A stretch of DNA of 15,020 nucleotides from an uncultured Chitinophagaceae bacterium (GCA_946885335.1 CAMPGG010000052.1:1-15020), one strand, 5' to 3'; shown: positions 5,784 through 13,495, numbered from the stretch's first letter. The notes: a model not told the origin generated them from the letters alone. Made by a program: numbers and translations.

Positions 5784-6464
5784 TTAACTTACTGAATTAT
5801 CATTTTCTTCATCTGCATGCACTACTGATTTCTTACCAAAAAATATTTTATATAATACGGGCAAAGTGGTGACCAAAACAATAAATACAGTTATGGCTTC
5901 TATATGATCTTTTAAACTGATGCCAAACTCTTTCTCCGCCCAGGTTTGGAGAAAATACCCGCCCAACATCATAGAACAAACCCAGGCAATACTCCCGGTA
6001 ATGTTATAAAAAAGAAAAGTAGCTTTTGGCATGTTGACAATGCCTGCAACGATTGGAGCAAATGTGCGGATCATCGGGAGAAACTTGGCGAGGAAAATGG
6101 TTGCCTTTCCATATTTATCATAAAAATTTTTTGCCCTCACCAGGTATTTTGGTTTAAAAATCCAGGTTTCCCTGCGCTCAAATAACAATGGACCTGTTTT
6201 ATTCCCAAACCAATAACCAACAATATTTCCCAGCACAGAAGCAAGAATAACCAATACTAAAACAAATGAATAGTGTATGTCGAAAAATTCTTTTGATAAA
6301 TCTTCAATATAAATTCCTGCTGCAAATAATAAAGAATCGCCAGGTAAAAAGAAGCCAACAAACAAACCGGTTTCAGCAAATACTACAAACAACAAAACAT
6401 ATAACCCACCATTTTGAATGATCCATTCAATAAACTGCTGAATAAAACCTCCTTTATCTTCCAT
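5784..6464 (-). CDS. DedA-family (VTT domain) inner-membrane protein
   Basis: A 226-residue polytopic membrane protein with the SNARE-associated/VTT domain. Seen motifs are ETGLFVGFFLPGDS (31-44), the re-entrant region with acidic E31 and D43, and FLAKFLPMIRTFAPIVAG (124-141) with K127 and R133. These match the functional acidic and basic positions known from E. coli YqjA/YghB. DedA proteins maintain proton-motive force and envelope integrity, and some members (UptA) return undecaprenyl phosphate across the membrane. The length is normal for the family. ATG 6464 has an A-rich leader without an SD. It lies 38 bases after the symporter gene and one base before the MFS gene, in a presumed operon ending with a glycosyltransferase, a context that suits lipid-carrier recycling. 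The exact lipid substrate is not predictable. Confidence 0.92.
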   Translation of the reverse strand: MEDKGGFIQQFIEWIIQNGGLYVLLFVVFAETGLFVGFFLPGDSLLFAAGIYIEDLSKEFFDIHYSFVLVLVILASVLGNIVGYWFGNKTGPLLFERRETWIFKPKYLVRAKNFYDKYGKATIFLAKFLPMIRTFAPIVAGIVNMPKATFLFYNITGSIAWVCSMMLGGYFLQTWAEKEFGISLKDHIEAITVFIVLVTTLPVLYKIFFGKKSVVHADEENDNSVS

Positions 6465-6502
6465 AAATTTTTTTCGGCTTCGACAATCAATTAATATTAA
6501 AA

Positions 6503-7786
6503 CTAAGCATTCACTACCGGGGTTTCCAATTTACCCAAACCTTTTGCAATGATGGTTGCAACCGTACTGTCGCTGGTAACATTCACCATCGTTCTGAACA
6601 TATCCAAAGGTCTGTCAACAGCAAATATCAAAGCGAGTCCGGCTTCCGGAATGCCAGCCTGCGCCATTACAATCACCAGCATAACCATACCGGCACCAGG
6701 CACTGCGGCAGAACCGATAGATGCAAGAGTTGCTGTTAGTATGATACCTAATTGTGCTGCCAGACTGAGTTCCATTCCGAAAGCCTGTGCAATAAAAACA
6801 GCAGCAACCGATTGGTACAATGCGGTACCATCCATATTAATGGTTGCACCGATGGGTAGTACAAAGCTGGTAACTTCATTATCAACACCTACATTATTTT
6901 CAACAACTTCCATTGTTACGGGTAAGGTGGCCGCACTGGAACTGGTAGAAAATGCAAGCAGTTGCGCAGGCAATATTTGCTTCAGAAATTTAGCCGGGTT
7001 GCGGCCAGTGAATAAATATAATAATGTAGGATAAAAAATAAAAATAAGGCATGCCAGGCCTATAATAACACTTAAACCATACCATAATAAAGCCTGGAAC
7101 AATTCAATGCTGGGTGAATCAGCAACCAGTGATGCCATTAAAGCAAATACACCATATGGAGCTCCTAACATAATCAGGTCGATCATTTTTAAAATGATCT
7201 CATTAAAACTGTCGAAGAAATCTTTAAATGGTTTGGTTGTCGTTTCTGGTAAAAGGATCATAGCAATCCCTAAAAAAAGCGCAAAGAATATTACCTGCAA
7301 CATATTGCTGTTAACAGTAGCAGCATTTACAATATTTTCCGGAACAATATCTTCAATAAAAGATAATGGCCCTCTTGACTTTTGCGTAGTTGCCTGGGCT
7401 TGCGTTTGAGATGCATTTGCACTATAGTCAGCCAATAATTCAGTCCGCGTTTCTTCGCTTATTGAACTTCCTGGTTTGATTAAATTAACAACTACCAACC
7501 CAAGGCTCACTGCAAAAAATGTTGTGAAAAGATAAAAGCCAATGGTTCGAAAACCCATTTTGCTCAACTTGGAAATATCTTTGAGATCGCTGATTCCTTT
7601 AATCAATGAAGCAAGAATAAGCGGTACGGCAATCAGCTTTAGCAGGTTTATAAAAATGGTTCCGAAAGGTTTGATCCAATCCTGGATGAATTGTTTTCCC
7701 CCATCAATTTGTAATAACACTAATGCAAATAAAACACCGCCAATGATGCCAATAAAAATTTTTACAAACAGGGGAATTTTCTTCAT
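6503..7786 (-). CDS. Dicarboxylate/amino acid:cation symporter (DAACS, glutamate-type)
   Basis: A 427-residue secondary transporter of the sodium:dicarboxylate symporter family (GltP/DctA/GltPh). Visible signatures are the serine-rich hairpin STSSSAATLP (280-289), NMDGT (317-321) in helix 7 and DMFRTMVN (395-402) in helix 8. D391, D395, R398 and N402 line up with GltPh D390, D394, R397 and N401; the retained arginine, which binds the substrate side-chain carboxylate, points to glutamate, aspartate or C4-dicarboxylates and away from neutral amino acids. Energy would come from Na+ or H+. A polar stretch at about 108-140, rich in S, T, Q and A, sits where GltPh has its 3-4 loop and is longer than usual. 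I start at ATG 7786 (MKKIPLFVKIF); the upstream extension begins with TTG 7852 and is not family-like. First gene of the minus-strand run. Confidence 0.92.
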   Translation of the reverse strand: MKKIPLFVKIFIGIIGGVLFALVLLQIDGGKQFIQDWIKPFGTIFINLLKLIAVPLILASLIKGISDLKDISKLSKMGFRTIGFYLFTTFFAVSLGLVVVNLIKPGSSISEETRTELLADYSANASQTQAQATTQKSRGPLSFIEDIVPENIVNAATVNSNMLQVIFFALFLGIAMILLPETTTKPFKDFFDSFNEIILKMIDLIMLGAPYGVFALMASLVADSPSIELFQALLWYGLSVIIGLACLIFIFYPTLLYLFTGRNPAKFLKQILPAQLLAFSTSSSAATLPVTMEVVENNVGVDNEVTSFVLPIGATINMDGTALYQSVAAVFIAQAFGMELSLAAQLGIILTATLASIGSAAVPGAGMVMLVIVMAQAGIPEAGLALIFAVDRPLDMFRTMVNVTSDSTVATIIAKGLGKLETPVVNA

Positions 7787-7887
7787 ATATGGTAAGTTTT
7801 GTGTGATTCTTAGTTTGCCTGCTGGGTATGAACGGGCAGCAAAATAGTACAAAAGTTATAAAATCTGTGTGTTAAATAACTTTTGCC

Positions 7888-7903
7888 AACGGTTTCAGCC
7901 GTT
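7888..7903. repeat. Small inverted repeat in the divergent transporter region
   Basis: AACGG (7888-7892) and CCGTT (7899-7903) form a 5-bp hairpin or operator-like site with a 6-base spacer, about 100 bases upstream of the symporter ATG and 140 upstream of the AGCS ATG. It could be a regulator site for either gene, but it is short enough to arise by chance. Confidence 0.25.
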
Positions 7904-8008
7904 CAGAAAATAATGTTAACCAACACAATTGTATAAAAGTTTTCGCCTGCTCAATTAAATTATTATTTACTTTACGACCTGTTTTTAAATAACTATCTGA
8001 TTACACGC

Positions 8009-8023
8009 ACATTCAAAGAATGT
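8009..8023. promoter_or_regulatory. Perfect inverted repeat upstream of the AGCS gene
   Basis: ACATTC-AAA-GAATGT is a perfect 6-bp inverted repeat with a 3-base spacer, ending 17 bases before the AGCS start codon. Size and symmetry fit an operator for a dimeric regulator, or a small hairpin over the translation start region. No regulator is encoded nearby. Confidence 0.35.
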
Positions 8024-8040
8024 AAAAACCAACGCTGTAC

Positions 8041-9726
8041 ATGAAAAAAAACTTATTGAAGTTCAGTTTCCTGCTTCCCGTACTATTTTTACCATCGCTC
8101 ATATTTGCACAGGAACAATCCGAAACAAAAAAAGGATTGGATGAAAGAGTTAATGAATGGTTTGCACCAATAGCTAACTGGTTCGAGAGTGTTGTCTTCT
8201 ACCCCATTCAATTTACTGATACCATTTCTGTTCCGATTGTAGTTATATTATTAGTGGCAGGTGCCTTATTCTTTACTTTATATTTCACGTTTATCAATAT
8301 ACGTTTATTCCCACTTGCTATCCGTGTGGTAAGGGGTAAGTATGATCACCTTGATGAGCGGCATCCACCCTTAAAACCCGAACAAGCAAATGTTTCTGAC
8401 GAAGGAGATATTCCGGATACTATCAAAGATGAATCCTCTCATGGAGAAGTGAGTCATTTCCAGGCATTAGCTACCGCTGTTTCAGGAACAGTAGGATTGG
8501 GAAATATAGCCGGAGTGGCTGTTGCTATTGCATTAGGCGGACCGGGTGCCACATTCTGGATGATCATTTGCGGATTGATTGGCATGTCAACAAAATTTGT
8601 TGAATGTACATTAGGTGTAAAATACCGGGATGTAGATGCCAATGGAACAGTGTATGGCGGACCCATGTATTATTTAAGCAAAGGATTGAAAGGTACCAAA
8701 GCATCCTTTTTAGGTAAACCTTTAGCTATTTTATTTGCTATGCTTTGTATTGGTGGATCTTTTGGTGGCGGTAATGCATTTCAATCGAACCAGGCAAGTG
8801 CACAGATCATCAGTATGACCGGCATTGAAAATACTTCTGCAGGATTTTATATAGGTTTAGTTCTTGCAATAATTGTTGGATTAGTTATTATCGGTGGCAT
8901 AAAAAGAATTGCACAGGTTACTGAAAAGATCGTTCCTTTTATGGCCGGTATTTATATTCTGGCATCACTTATCATCATCTTTGCTCATTTTAACCAGATA
9001 GGTGCAGCATTTGGATTGATCATTGACCAGGCGTTTACGCCAGCCGCAGGTTTAGGTGGATTTTTTGGGGTGATGATACAGGGCTTTAGAAGAGCTGTGT
9101 TTTCCAATGAAGCAGGCGCAGGATCTGCAGCTATTGCGCATTCGGCTGTGCGTACACGTTATCCCGCATCAGAAGGTATCGTTTCATTACTGGAACCCTT
9201 TATTGACACGGTAGTTATCTGCACAATGACGGCGCTGGTAATTGTATTATTTAATATGGATGGTTTGTTTGATTACAGCGACATGAATTCAAGTTCCGTT
9301 TTAATAAAAGCAACGGGTGAACGTATTGGTGGTGTTGATCTTACTTCTGCAGCTTATAACGATGTGATTCCACACTTCTCCTATGTATTGACGATTGCTG
9401 TTATTTTATTTGCTTTTTCAACCATGATCTCCTGGTCTTACTATGGATTACAGGCCTGGAAATTTTTATTCGGTCGCAGCAAAGCAGCAGATCTTAGTTA
9501 CAAACTTTTATTTTTAGCCTTTGTAGTCATTGGCGCTTCAGCAACATTAGGCGCAGTGATTCAATTTTCAGATGCCATGATCCTTGCCATGGTATTTCCA
9601 AATATGATAGGTTTATTCTTCCTGTTTCCCAAAGTAAAAGAAGAACTAAACAAATACCTGGCTGCAATAAAAAACTCAAATAAAAAGAAACCTGTTTCCA
9701 CGTTATCTGAAACTACCATTTCATAA
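8041..9726 (+). CDS. Alanine/glycine:cation symporter (AGCS), with signal-like N-terminus
   Basis: A 561-residue member of the sodium:alanine symporter family, which imports alanine or glycine with Na+ (or H+) through a LeuT-like fold. Family signatures seen are GTVGLGNIAGVA (149-160) in the substrate/ion site helix, FVECTLGVKYRD (186-197) and FSNEAGAGSAAIAHSA (354-369). Two features make it longer than the typical 450-490 residues: a signal-peptide-like N-terminus (1-23, ending IFA before QEQ), and a charged insertion at about 101-137 (rich in D, E, P and K) between the first membrane segment and the core. The C-terminus is polar, with NSNKKK near the end. ATG 8041 is followed at once by the Lys-rich signal start. 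It is separated by 21 bases from the downstream APC permease, so the two likely form an operon. Confidence 0.92.
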   Translation: MKKNLLKFSFLLPVLFLPSLIFAQEQSETKKGLDERVNEWFAPIANWFESVVFYPIQFTDTISVPIVVILLVAGALFFTLYFTFINIRLFPLAIRVVRGKYDHLDERHPPLKPEQANVSDEGDIPDTIKDESSHGEVSHFQALATAVSGTVGLGNIAGVAVAIALGGPGATFWMIICGLIGMSTKFVECTLGVKYRDVDANGTVYGGPMYYLSKGLKGTKASFLGKPLAILFAMLCIGGSFGGGNAFQSNQASAQIISMTGIENTSAGFYIGLVLAIIVGLVIIGGIKRIAQVTEKIVPFMAGIYILASLIIIFAHFNQIGAAFGLIIDQAFTPAAGLGGFFGVMIQGFRRAVFSNEAGAGSAAIAHSAVRTRYPASEGIVSLLEPFIDTVVICTMTALVIVLFNMDGLFDYSDMNSSSVLIKATGERIGGVDLTSAAYNDVIPHFSYVLTIAVILFAFSTMISWSYYGLQAWKFLFGRSKAADLSYKLLFLAFVVIGASATLGAVIQFSDAMILAMVFPNMIGLFFLFPKVKEELNKYLAAIKNSNKKKPVSTLSETTIS

Positions 9727-9747
9727 AAGTTAAAACCAAGACCTTCA

Positions 9748-11253
9748 ATGAAATTGTTTATTAGAAAACCAATGAATGTGCTGATGCATGAAGCACAGGA
9801 AAGTGGAAGCCATACATTAAAGAGAACATTAGGTTCAGGAGCATTGGTAGCATTAGGCGTTGGAGCAATCATCGGTGCCGGTTTATTTTCCTTAACTGGT
9901 ATTGCTGCTGCGGAAAATGCCGGGCCTGCCGTTACGCTTTCTTTTATATTGGCCGCAGTTGGATGTGCATTTGCTGGTTTATGTTATGCAGAATTTGCAT
10001 CAATGATACCTGTTGCAGGTAGTGCCTATACTTATTCTTATGCAACCATGGGCGAATTCATTGCCTGGATCATTGGCTGGGACCTTGTGCTTGAATATGC
10101 TGTAGGTGCGGCAACGGTTGCTGTTAGCTGGTCAAGATATTTATTGGAATTACTGGCCAGTTTTAATATCCATTTACCCAAAGCATTAGTCAGTTCACCA
10201 TGGGAATCGGTAACGCTTAGCGATGGCACTATTTACACAGGCGGCATATTAAACCTGCCTGCCATTGCCATTGTTTTAATACTATCCGCAATTTTGATCA
10301 GGGGTACACAGGAATCATCCAGGATAAATAATGTATTGGTTGTTTTAAAGATCCTTGTTGTAATTATGTTTATCATTTTGGGTTGGCAACATATTGATCC
10401 TGCTAATTATGATCCATATATTCCTGCAAATACGGGTAAGTTTGAAAACTTTGGATGGACAGGTATAGCTACCGGTGCTGCCGTTGTTTTCTTTGCCTTT
10501 ATCGGATTTGATGCTGTATCAACAGCTGCACAGGAAGCCAAAAATCCAAAGAAAGGAATGCCTATCGGTATATTGGGTTCGTTATTGATTTGTACAATTC
10601 TATATGTTTTGTTTGCCCATGTAATGACAGGCTTATTAAATTATAAAGAGTTTGCCGGGGATGCTAAACCAGCCGCCACTGCATTTGCCACAACAGGTTA
10701 TGACTTTTTACAAACGGGTTTGATCATTGCCATTTTAGCCGGATACACTTCTGTTATGCTGGTGATGTTACTTGGCCAAAGCCGGGTATTTTATTCAATG
10801 AGCAAAGATGGATTATTGCCAAAGTTTTTTGGACAGATCCATTCAAAATTCAGAACACCATTTAAAACAAACATGTTCTTCATGGTCTTTGTCAGCATAT
10901 TTGCCGGATTTGTTCCCATCTCTGACCTGGGACATATGGTAAGTATTGGAACCCTTTTCGCCTTTGTATTGGTTTGCATCGGCGTGATGATCATGCGTAA
11001 AAAAATGCCTGATCTGCCAAGAGCATTCAGAACGCCATTGGTACCATTTGTACCAATAATGGGTATACTTGTTTGTGTTTACCTGATGTATGCTTTGCCC
11101 ATGGAAAGCTGGTTCCGTTTAGCGATCTGGCTGGCTATAGGTATTGCTATTTATTTTTTCTATGGAAAGAATAACAGCAAACTGAGAAACCCGGGCAAGT
11201 ATCCGCCACAAGACCGGCATGAAATTCCGGAAGACATTCCACCATTGATATAA
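9748..11253 (+). CDS. APC-superfamily amino acid permease (CAT/YfnA-like)
   Basis: A 501-residue membrane protein with about 12 helices. Helix 1 carries GAIIGAGLFSLTG (39-51), the glycine-rich unwound substrate site typical of APC transporters. The preceding HTLKRTLGS (22-30) and the following AENAGPAVTLSF, CYAEFASMIPVAGSAYTYSY and FFAFIGFDAVSTAAQEAKNP stretches match the cationic amino acid transporter branch (YfnA and relatives). Such proteins import amino acids, often cationic or branched, with protons. The C-terminal tail (about 480-501) is polar and proline-rich. ATG 9748 lies 21 bases after the AGCS stop, and an intrinsic terminator follows 17 bases after its own stop, so it closes a two-gene transport operon. 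Substrate specificity is not readable from sequence. Confidence 0.92.
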   Translation: MKLFIRKPMNVLMHEAQESGSHTLKRTLGSGALVALGVGAIIGAGLFSLTGIAAAENAGPAVTLSFILAAVGCAFAGLCYAEFASMIPVAGSAYTYSYATMGEFIAWIIGWDLVLEYAVGAATVAVSWSRYLLELLASFNIHLPKALVSSPWESVTLSDGTIYTGGILNLPAIAIVLILSAILIRGTQESSRINNVLVVLKILVVIMFIILGWQHIDPANYDPYIPANTGKFENFGWTGIATGAAVVFFAFIGFDAVSTAAQEAKNPKKGMPIGILGSLLICTILYVLFAHVMTGLLNYKEFAGDAKPAATAFATTGYDFLQTGLIIAILAGYTSVMLVMLLGQSRVFYSMSKDGLLPKFFGQIHSKFRTPFKTNMFFMVFVSIFAGFVPISDLGHMVSIGTLFAFVLVCIGVMIMRKKMPDLPRAFRTPLVPFVPIMGILVCVYLMYALPMESWFRLAIWLAIGIAIYFFYGKNNSKLRNPGKYPPQDRHEIPEDIPPLI

Positions 11254-11270
11254 TTAAGATCATTGTTAAG

Positions 11271-11293
11271 CCGCCTTTCAAAAGGCGGTTTTT
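11271..11293 (+). terminator. Rho-independent terminator of the AGCS-APC operon
   Basis: CCGCCTT (11271-11277) pairs with AAGGCGG (11282-11288) around a TCAA loop, followed by five T (11289-11293). It separates the transporter operon from yebC. Confidence 0.9.
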
Positions 11294-11311
11294 CATTTAT
11301 CATCATTGCAT

Positions 11312-11340
11312 TAAATTTGCACGCCGCTATTGATCAATAG
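11312..11340 (+). promoter_or_regulatory. yebC promoter element with adjoining 14-bp palindrome
   Basis: TAAATTTG at 11312-11319 is a full TAnnTTTG match. No TTG lies at the right distance upstream; the T-tract of the preceding terminator occupies that position. Eight bases further is CTATTGATCAATAG (11327-11340), a perfect 14-bp palindrome that would cover or closely follow the transcription start. The leader to ATG 11433 is about 105 bases and contains a 13-codon open frame at 11352-11393, too short to call. Confidence 0.45.
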
Positions 11341-11432
11341 ATAAAAGAAAGATGAAAGGATTGCGACGCAAGGATGCTGAACAAGGCGGCTAAGCTGGTA
11401 TTAAAATAAATAAATTGAAATAAGCAGAGATT

Positions 11433-12155
11433 ATGGGAAGAATATTTGAGGTTCGTAAATCAACCATGTTTGCCCGCTGGGACCGGATGGCAAAACAGTT
11501 TACCAGGATTGGAAAAGAAATTGCTATTGCAGTAAAATCTGGCGGACCAGAACCTGCAACCAACCCTGCGCTTCGCCGTTGTATGCAGAATGCCAAGGCA
11601 GTGAATATGCCAAAGGACCGTGTGGAAGCTGCCATCAAAAGAGCGTTGGGTAAGGAAATGGAAAACTATGATGAGATCCTTTATGAAGGTTACGGACCGC
11701 ATGGTGTAGCCATATTGGTTGAAACGGCAACAGACAATCATGTAAGAACCGTGGCGAATGTGAAATCTATTTTTAATAAAGGTGGTGGAACGTTGGGTAA
11801 CAGTAACAGTGTAAGTTTTCAATTTAAAAAGATGGGTGCATTCCGGTTAAATCCACAGGGTTTAAACAGTGAAGATCTTGAATTGGAATTAATTGATTTT
11901 GGTCTTGAAGAATTAGGCGAAGGAACAGGAGAAAATGGTGAAGAAGTTTTAGTGGTGAGATGTGGATTTACTGATTTTGGAAATATGCAAAATGCATTGG
12001 AAGAAAAAGGCATTAACCCGATTAGTGCGGAACTGGAATGGGTTCCAACAACAACGGTTTCCTTACCCGAAGACCAGGCTGAAGATGTTTTTAAACTGGT
12101 TGACAAATTGGAACAGGATGATGATGTTCAAAAAGTGTTTCATAATTTACAATAA
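11433..12155 (+). CDS. yebC: YebC/PmpR-family protein (TACO1 homologue)
   Basis: A 240-residue cytoplasmic protein of the YebC family. The N-terminal helical part has the family's [20 protein letters not shown] and [14 protein letters not shown] stretches (25-71). [22 protein letters not shown] (81-102) and [18 protein letters not shown] (114-131) are the most conserved blocks. Members were first described as transcriptional regulators; mitochondrial TACO1 and bacterial homologues are now known to act on ribosomes, easing stalls at proline-rich sequences. The opening MGRIFEVRK is the Bacteroidota-type variant; the Gammaproteobacterial form begins MAGHSKW. The acidic C-terminal third (about 145-240) is family-typical in length. 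ATG 11433 has only a weak AGAG upstream. It has its own promoter element and a terminator immediately after the stop. Family call is firm; ribosomal versus DNA role here is inference. Confidence 0.95.
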   Translation: MGRIFEVRKSTMFARWDRMAKQFTRIGKEIAIAVKSGGPEPATNPALRRCMQNAKAVNMPKDRVEAAIKRALGKEMENYDEILYEGYGPHGVAILVETATDNHVRTVANVKSIFNKGGGTLGNSNSVSFQFKKMGAFRLNPQGLNSEDLELELIDFGLEELGEGTGENGEEVLVVRCGFTDFGNMQNALEEKGINPISAELEWVPTTTVSLPEDQAEDVFKLVDKLEQDDDVQKVFHNLQ

Positions 12156-12160
12156 AATTT

Positions 12161-12183
12161 ACCCTGGCTTTGCCGGGGTTTTT
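12161..12183 (+). terminator. Terminator-like hairpin between yebC and the DCC gene
   Basis: ACCCTGGC (12161-12168) pairs with GCCGGGGT (12172-12179), including one T-G wobble, around a TTT loop, then continues in T to 12183. It lies 5 bases after the yebC stop and 5 bases before the ATG of the next gene, so its T-tract occupies the ribosome-binding region of that gene. Confidence 0.82.
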
Positions 12184-12188
12184 ATTTA

Positions 12189-12593
12189 ATGGAAAAAGAT
12201 CACCCAATCGTTTTATTTGATGGTGTATGCAATTTTTGCAATGGAATCGTAAATTTTCTGATTAGCCAGGATAAAAAGAAAGTGTTGCGATTTTCCGCTA
12301 TGCAATCGGAAATGGGTAAAAAAATTTTAACGCAACATGGATTTGAGCCGGGTTATACTAAATCATTTGTTTTCATAAAAGACGGCATTGCTTTTAAGAA
12401 ATCAACTGCAGCATTAAAAGTTTATAACCAGCTACCTTGGTATTGGAAATGGACACAGATCTTTTGGATTGTGCCTGCATTTATCCGCGATGCAGTTTAT
12501 GAATTTATTTCTGACAACCGTTATAAATGGTTTGGAAAAAAATCGCAGTGTATGATTCCTTCGCCTGATGTGAGAAACCGCTTTTTGGAATAA
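12189..12593 (+). CDS. DCC-family thiol-disulfide oxidoreductase (DUF393)
   Basis: A 134-residue small protein of the DCC family. The name-giving motif is visible as FDGVCNFCNG (residues 10-19), a DxxCxxC redox centre with C14 and C17 on a thioredoxin-like fold. RFSAMQSEMGKKIL (34-47) and the middle FVFIKDGIAFKKSTAALKV region are typical. Members are predicted to exchange thiols and disulfides; a few are fused to membrane enzymes, but the physiological substrate is unknown. A hydrophobic stretch around 85-105 (W- and I-rich) may lie on the membrane. ATG 12189 is the only start that keeps the motif. The hairpin directly upstream means that expression depends on read-through from yebC or a promoter inside it. 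Its stop touches the stop of the convergent PhzF gene with no bases between. Confidence 0.9.
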   Translation: MEKDHPIVLFDGVCNFCNGIVNFLISQDKKKVLRFSAMQSEMGKKILTQHGFEPGYTKSFVFIKDGIAFKKSTAALKVYNQLPWYWKWTQIFWIVPAFIRDAVYEFISDNRYKWFGKKSQCMIPSPDVRNRFLE

Positions 12594-13415
12594 TTAAACC
12601 CAGTCTTTTTTCCTGATTACAAATTCAGTTTTAAAAAAGAACACGCAACCTCCTCCAATAAAAACTCTTTTTCCGTGTTGTTCGCAGTCTAATCTTCCAC
12701 CCCTGGCAGAAAGCTGACGGGCGGTCATTTTTACTTTGGCCAGTTTTTCGCTCCAGAAAGGAATCAATTGCGCATGTGCGGAACCGGTAACCGGGTCTTC
12801 ATCAACACCAATGGCAGGTGCAAAAAAGCGGGAAACAAAATCTACCTCATTACCCGGCGCTGTTATAATGAATTTTTCATTCATCTTTTTTAGTGTTGTT
12901 AAATCGGGGTTAGCATTTAAAACATCCTCTTCCGAATTCAGTTCAATTAAGAGGTCCCGGTTTTTATAAACGCCAATAATTTCTTTTACACCTAAAGCCT
13001 CCTCTAAACCAGCGGGATAATCGCTGATTCTTTCCGGTTTCCAGGAAGGAAAATCGAGCCTGGCACTGAACCCCTCACCTTTTACTTTTTTATTTTTTGT
13101 AACTGTAAGGGGTCCGCTTTTGGAATGAAATACAATTTTGTTTTGTTTCACTTTCAGCTCCTGGAAAAGTACATATGCAGATGCCAGTGTTGCGTGACCA
13201 CATAAATTAATTTCCGCTGCCGGTGTAAACCAGCGGATATCATAATCTTTATCTTTTCGCTGAACAAAGAAAACAGTTTCTGCCAGGTTATTTTCCATGG
13301 CAATTTTTTGCATTAAACCATCATCGATCCATTTTTTAAGCGGAATTACTGCTGCAGGATTGCCAGTAAACAATTTATCGGCAAATGCATCAACCTGGTA
13401 CATGGAAAATTTCAT
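12594..13415 (-). CDS. PhzF-family isomerase/epimerase-like protein
   Basis: A 273-residue cytoplasmic enzyme with the two-lobed diaminopimelate-epimerase-like fold. Motifs seen are VDAFADKLFTGNPAAV (8-23), NNLAETVFF (42-50) with catalytic-type E46, NLCGHATLASAY (70-81) with H74, and GVDEDPVTGSAHA (203-215) with D207 and S212. These correspond to E45, H74, D208 and S213 of Pseudomonas PhzF. The founding member isomerises trans-2,3-dihydro-3-hydroxyanthranilate in phenazine synthesis, but no other phenazine genes are present here, so this is a relative with an unknown substrate, as in most bacteria. ATG 13415 follows an A-rich leader without an SD. It lies 80 bases after the TRIC gene, possibly in the same transcript, and its stop abuts that of the convergent DCC gene. 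Confidence 0.92.
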   Translation of the reverse strand: MKFSMYQVDAFADKLFTGNPAAVIPLKKWIDDGLMQKIAMENNLAETVFFVQRKDKDYDIRWFTPAAEINLCGHATLASAYVLFQELKVKQNKIVFHSKSGPLTVTKNKKVKGEGFSARLDFPSWKPERISDYPAGLEEALGVKEIIGVYKNRDLLIELNSEEDVLNANPDLTTLKKMNEKFIITAPGNEVDFVSRFFAPAIGVDEDPVTGSAHAQLIPFWSEKLAKVKMTARQLSARGGRLDCEQHGKRVFIGGGCVFFFKTEFVIRKKDWV

Positions 13416-13495
13416 GTGTTTATTTTATTTTGATTTTGGTCATTAATAATTTGTCATTGCTCAACGCGGTTTGAATACCCATTTTTGAATATGGC

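Noticed and set aside
6491..6500. TTAATATTAA palindrome between the symporter and DedA genes
   Set aside because: A 10-base A/T-only palindrome is expected by chance in this composition.
6549..7034. 161-codon plus-strand open frame
   Set aside because: It lies antisense to the DAACS symporter, whose motifs are unmistakable. The antisense product is low-complexity (A, T, S, I, P) with no recognisable domain, typical of a shadow.
11352..11393. 13-codon open frame (MKGLRRKDAEQGG) in the yebC leader
   Set aside because: Too short, no SD, and nothing links it to yebC control. Noted only as part of the leader description.
11460..11822. 120-codon minus-strand frame inside yebC
   Set aside because: It is antisense to a fully conserved YebC protein, and its translation shows no domain.
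11962..12189. 75-codon plus-strand frame overlapping the end of yebC
   Set aside because: It is an out-of-frame reading of yebC that runs into the terminator; its composition is not protein-like.
12594..13415. Phenazine biosynthesis cluster
   Set aside because: Only a PhzF-family gene is present, with no phzA/B/C/D/E/G nearby. The family is widespread outside phenazine producers.
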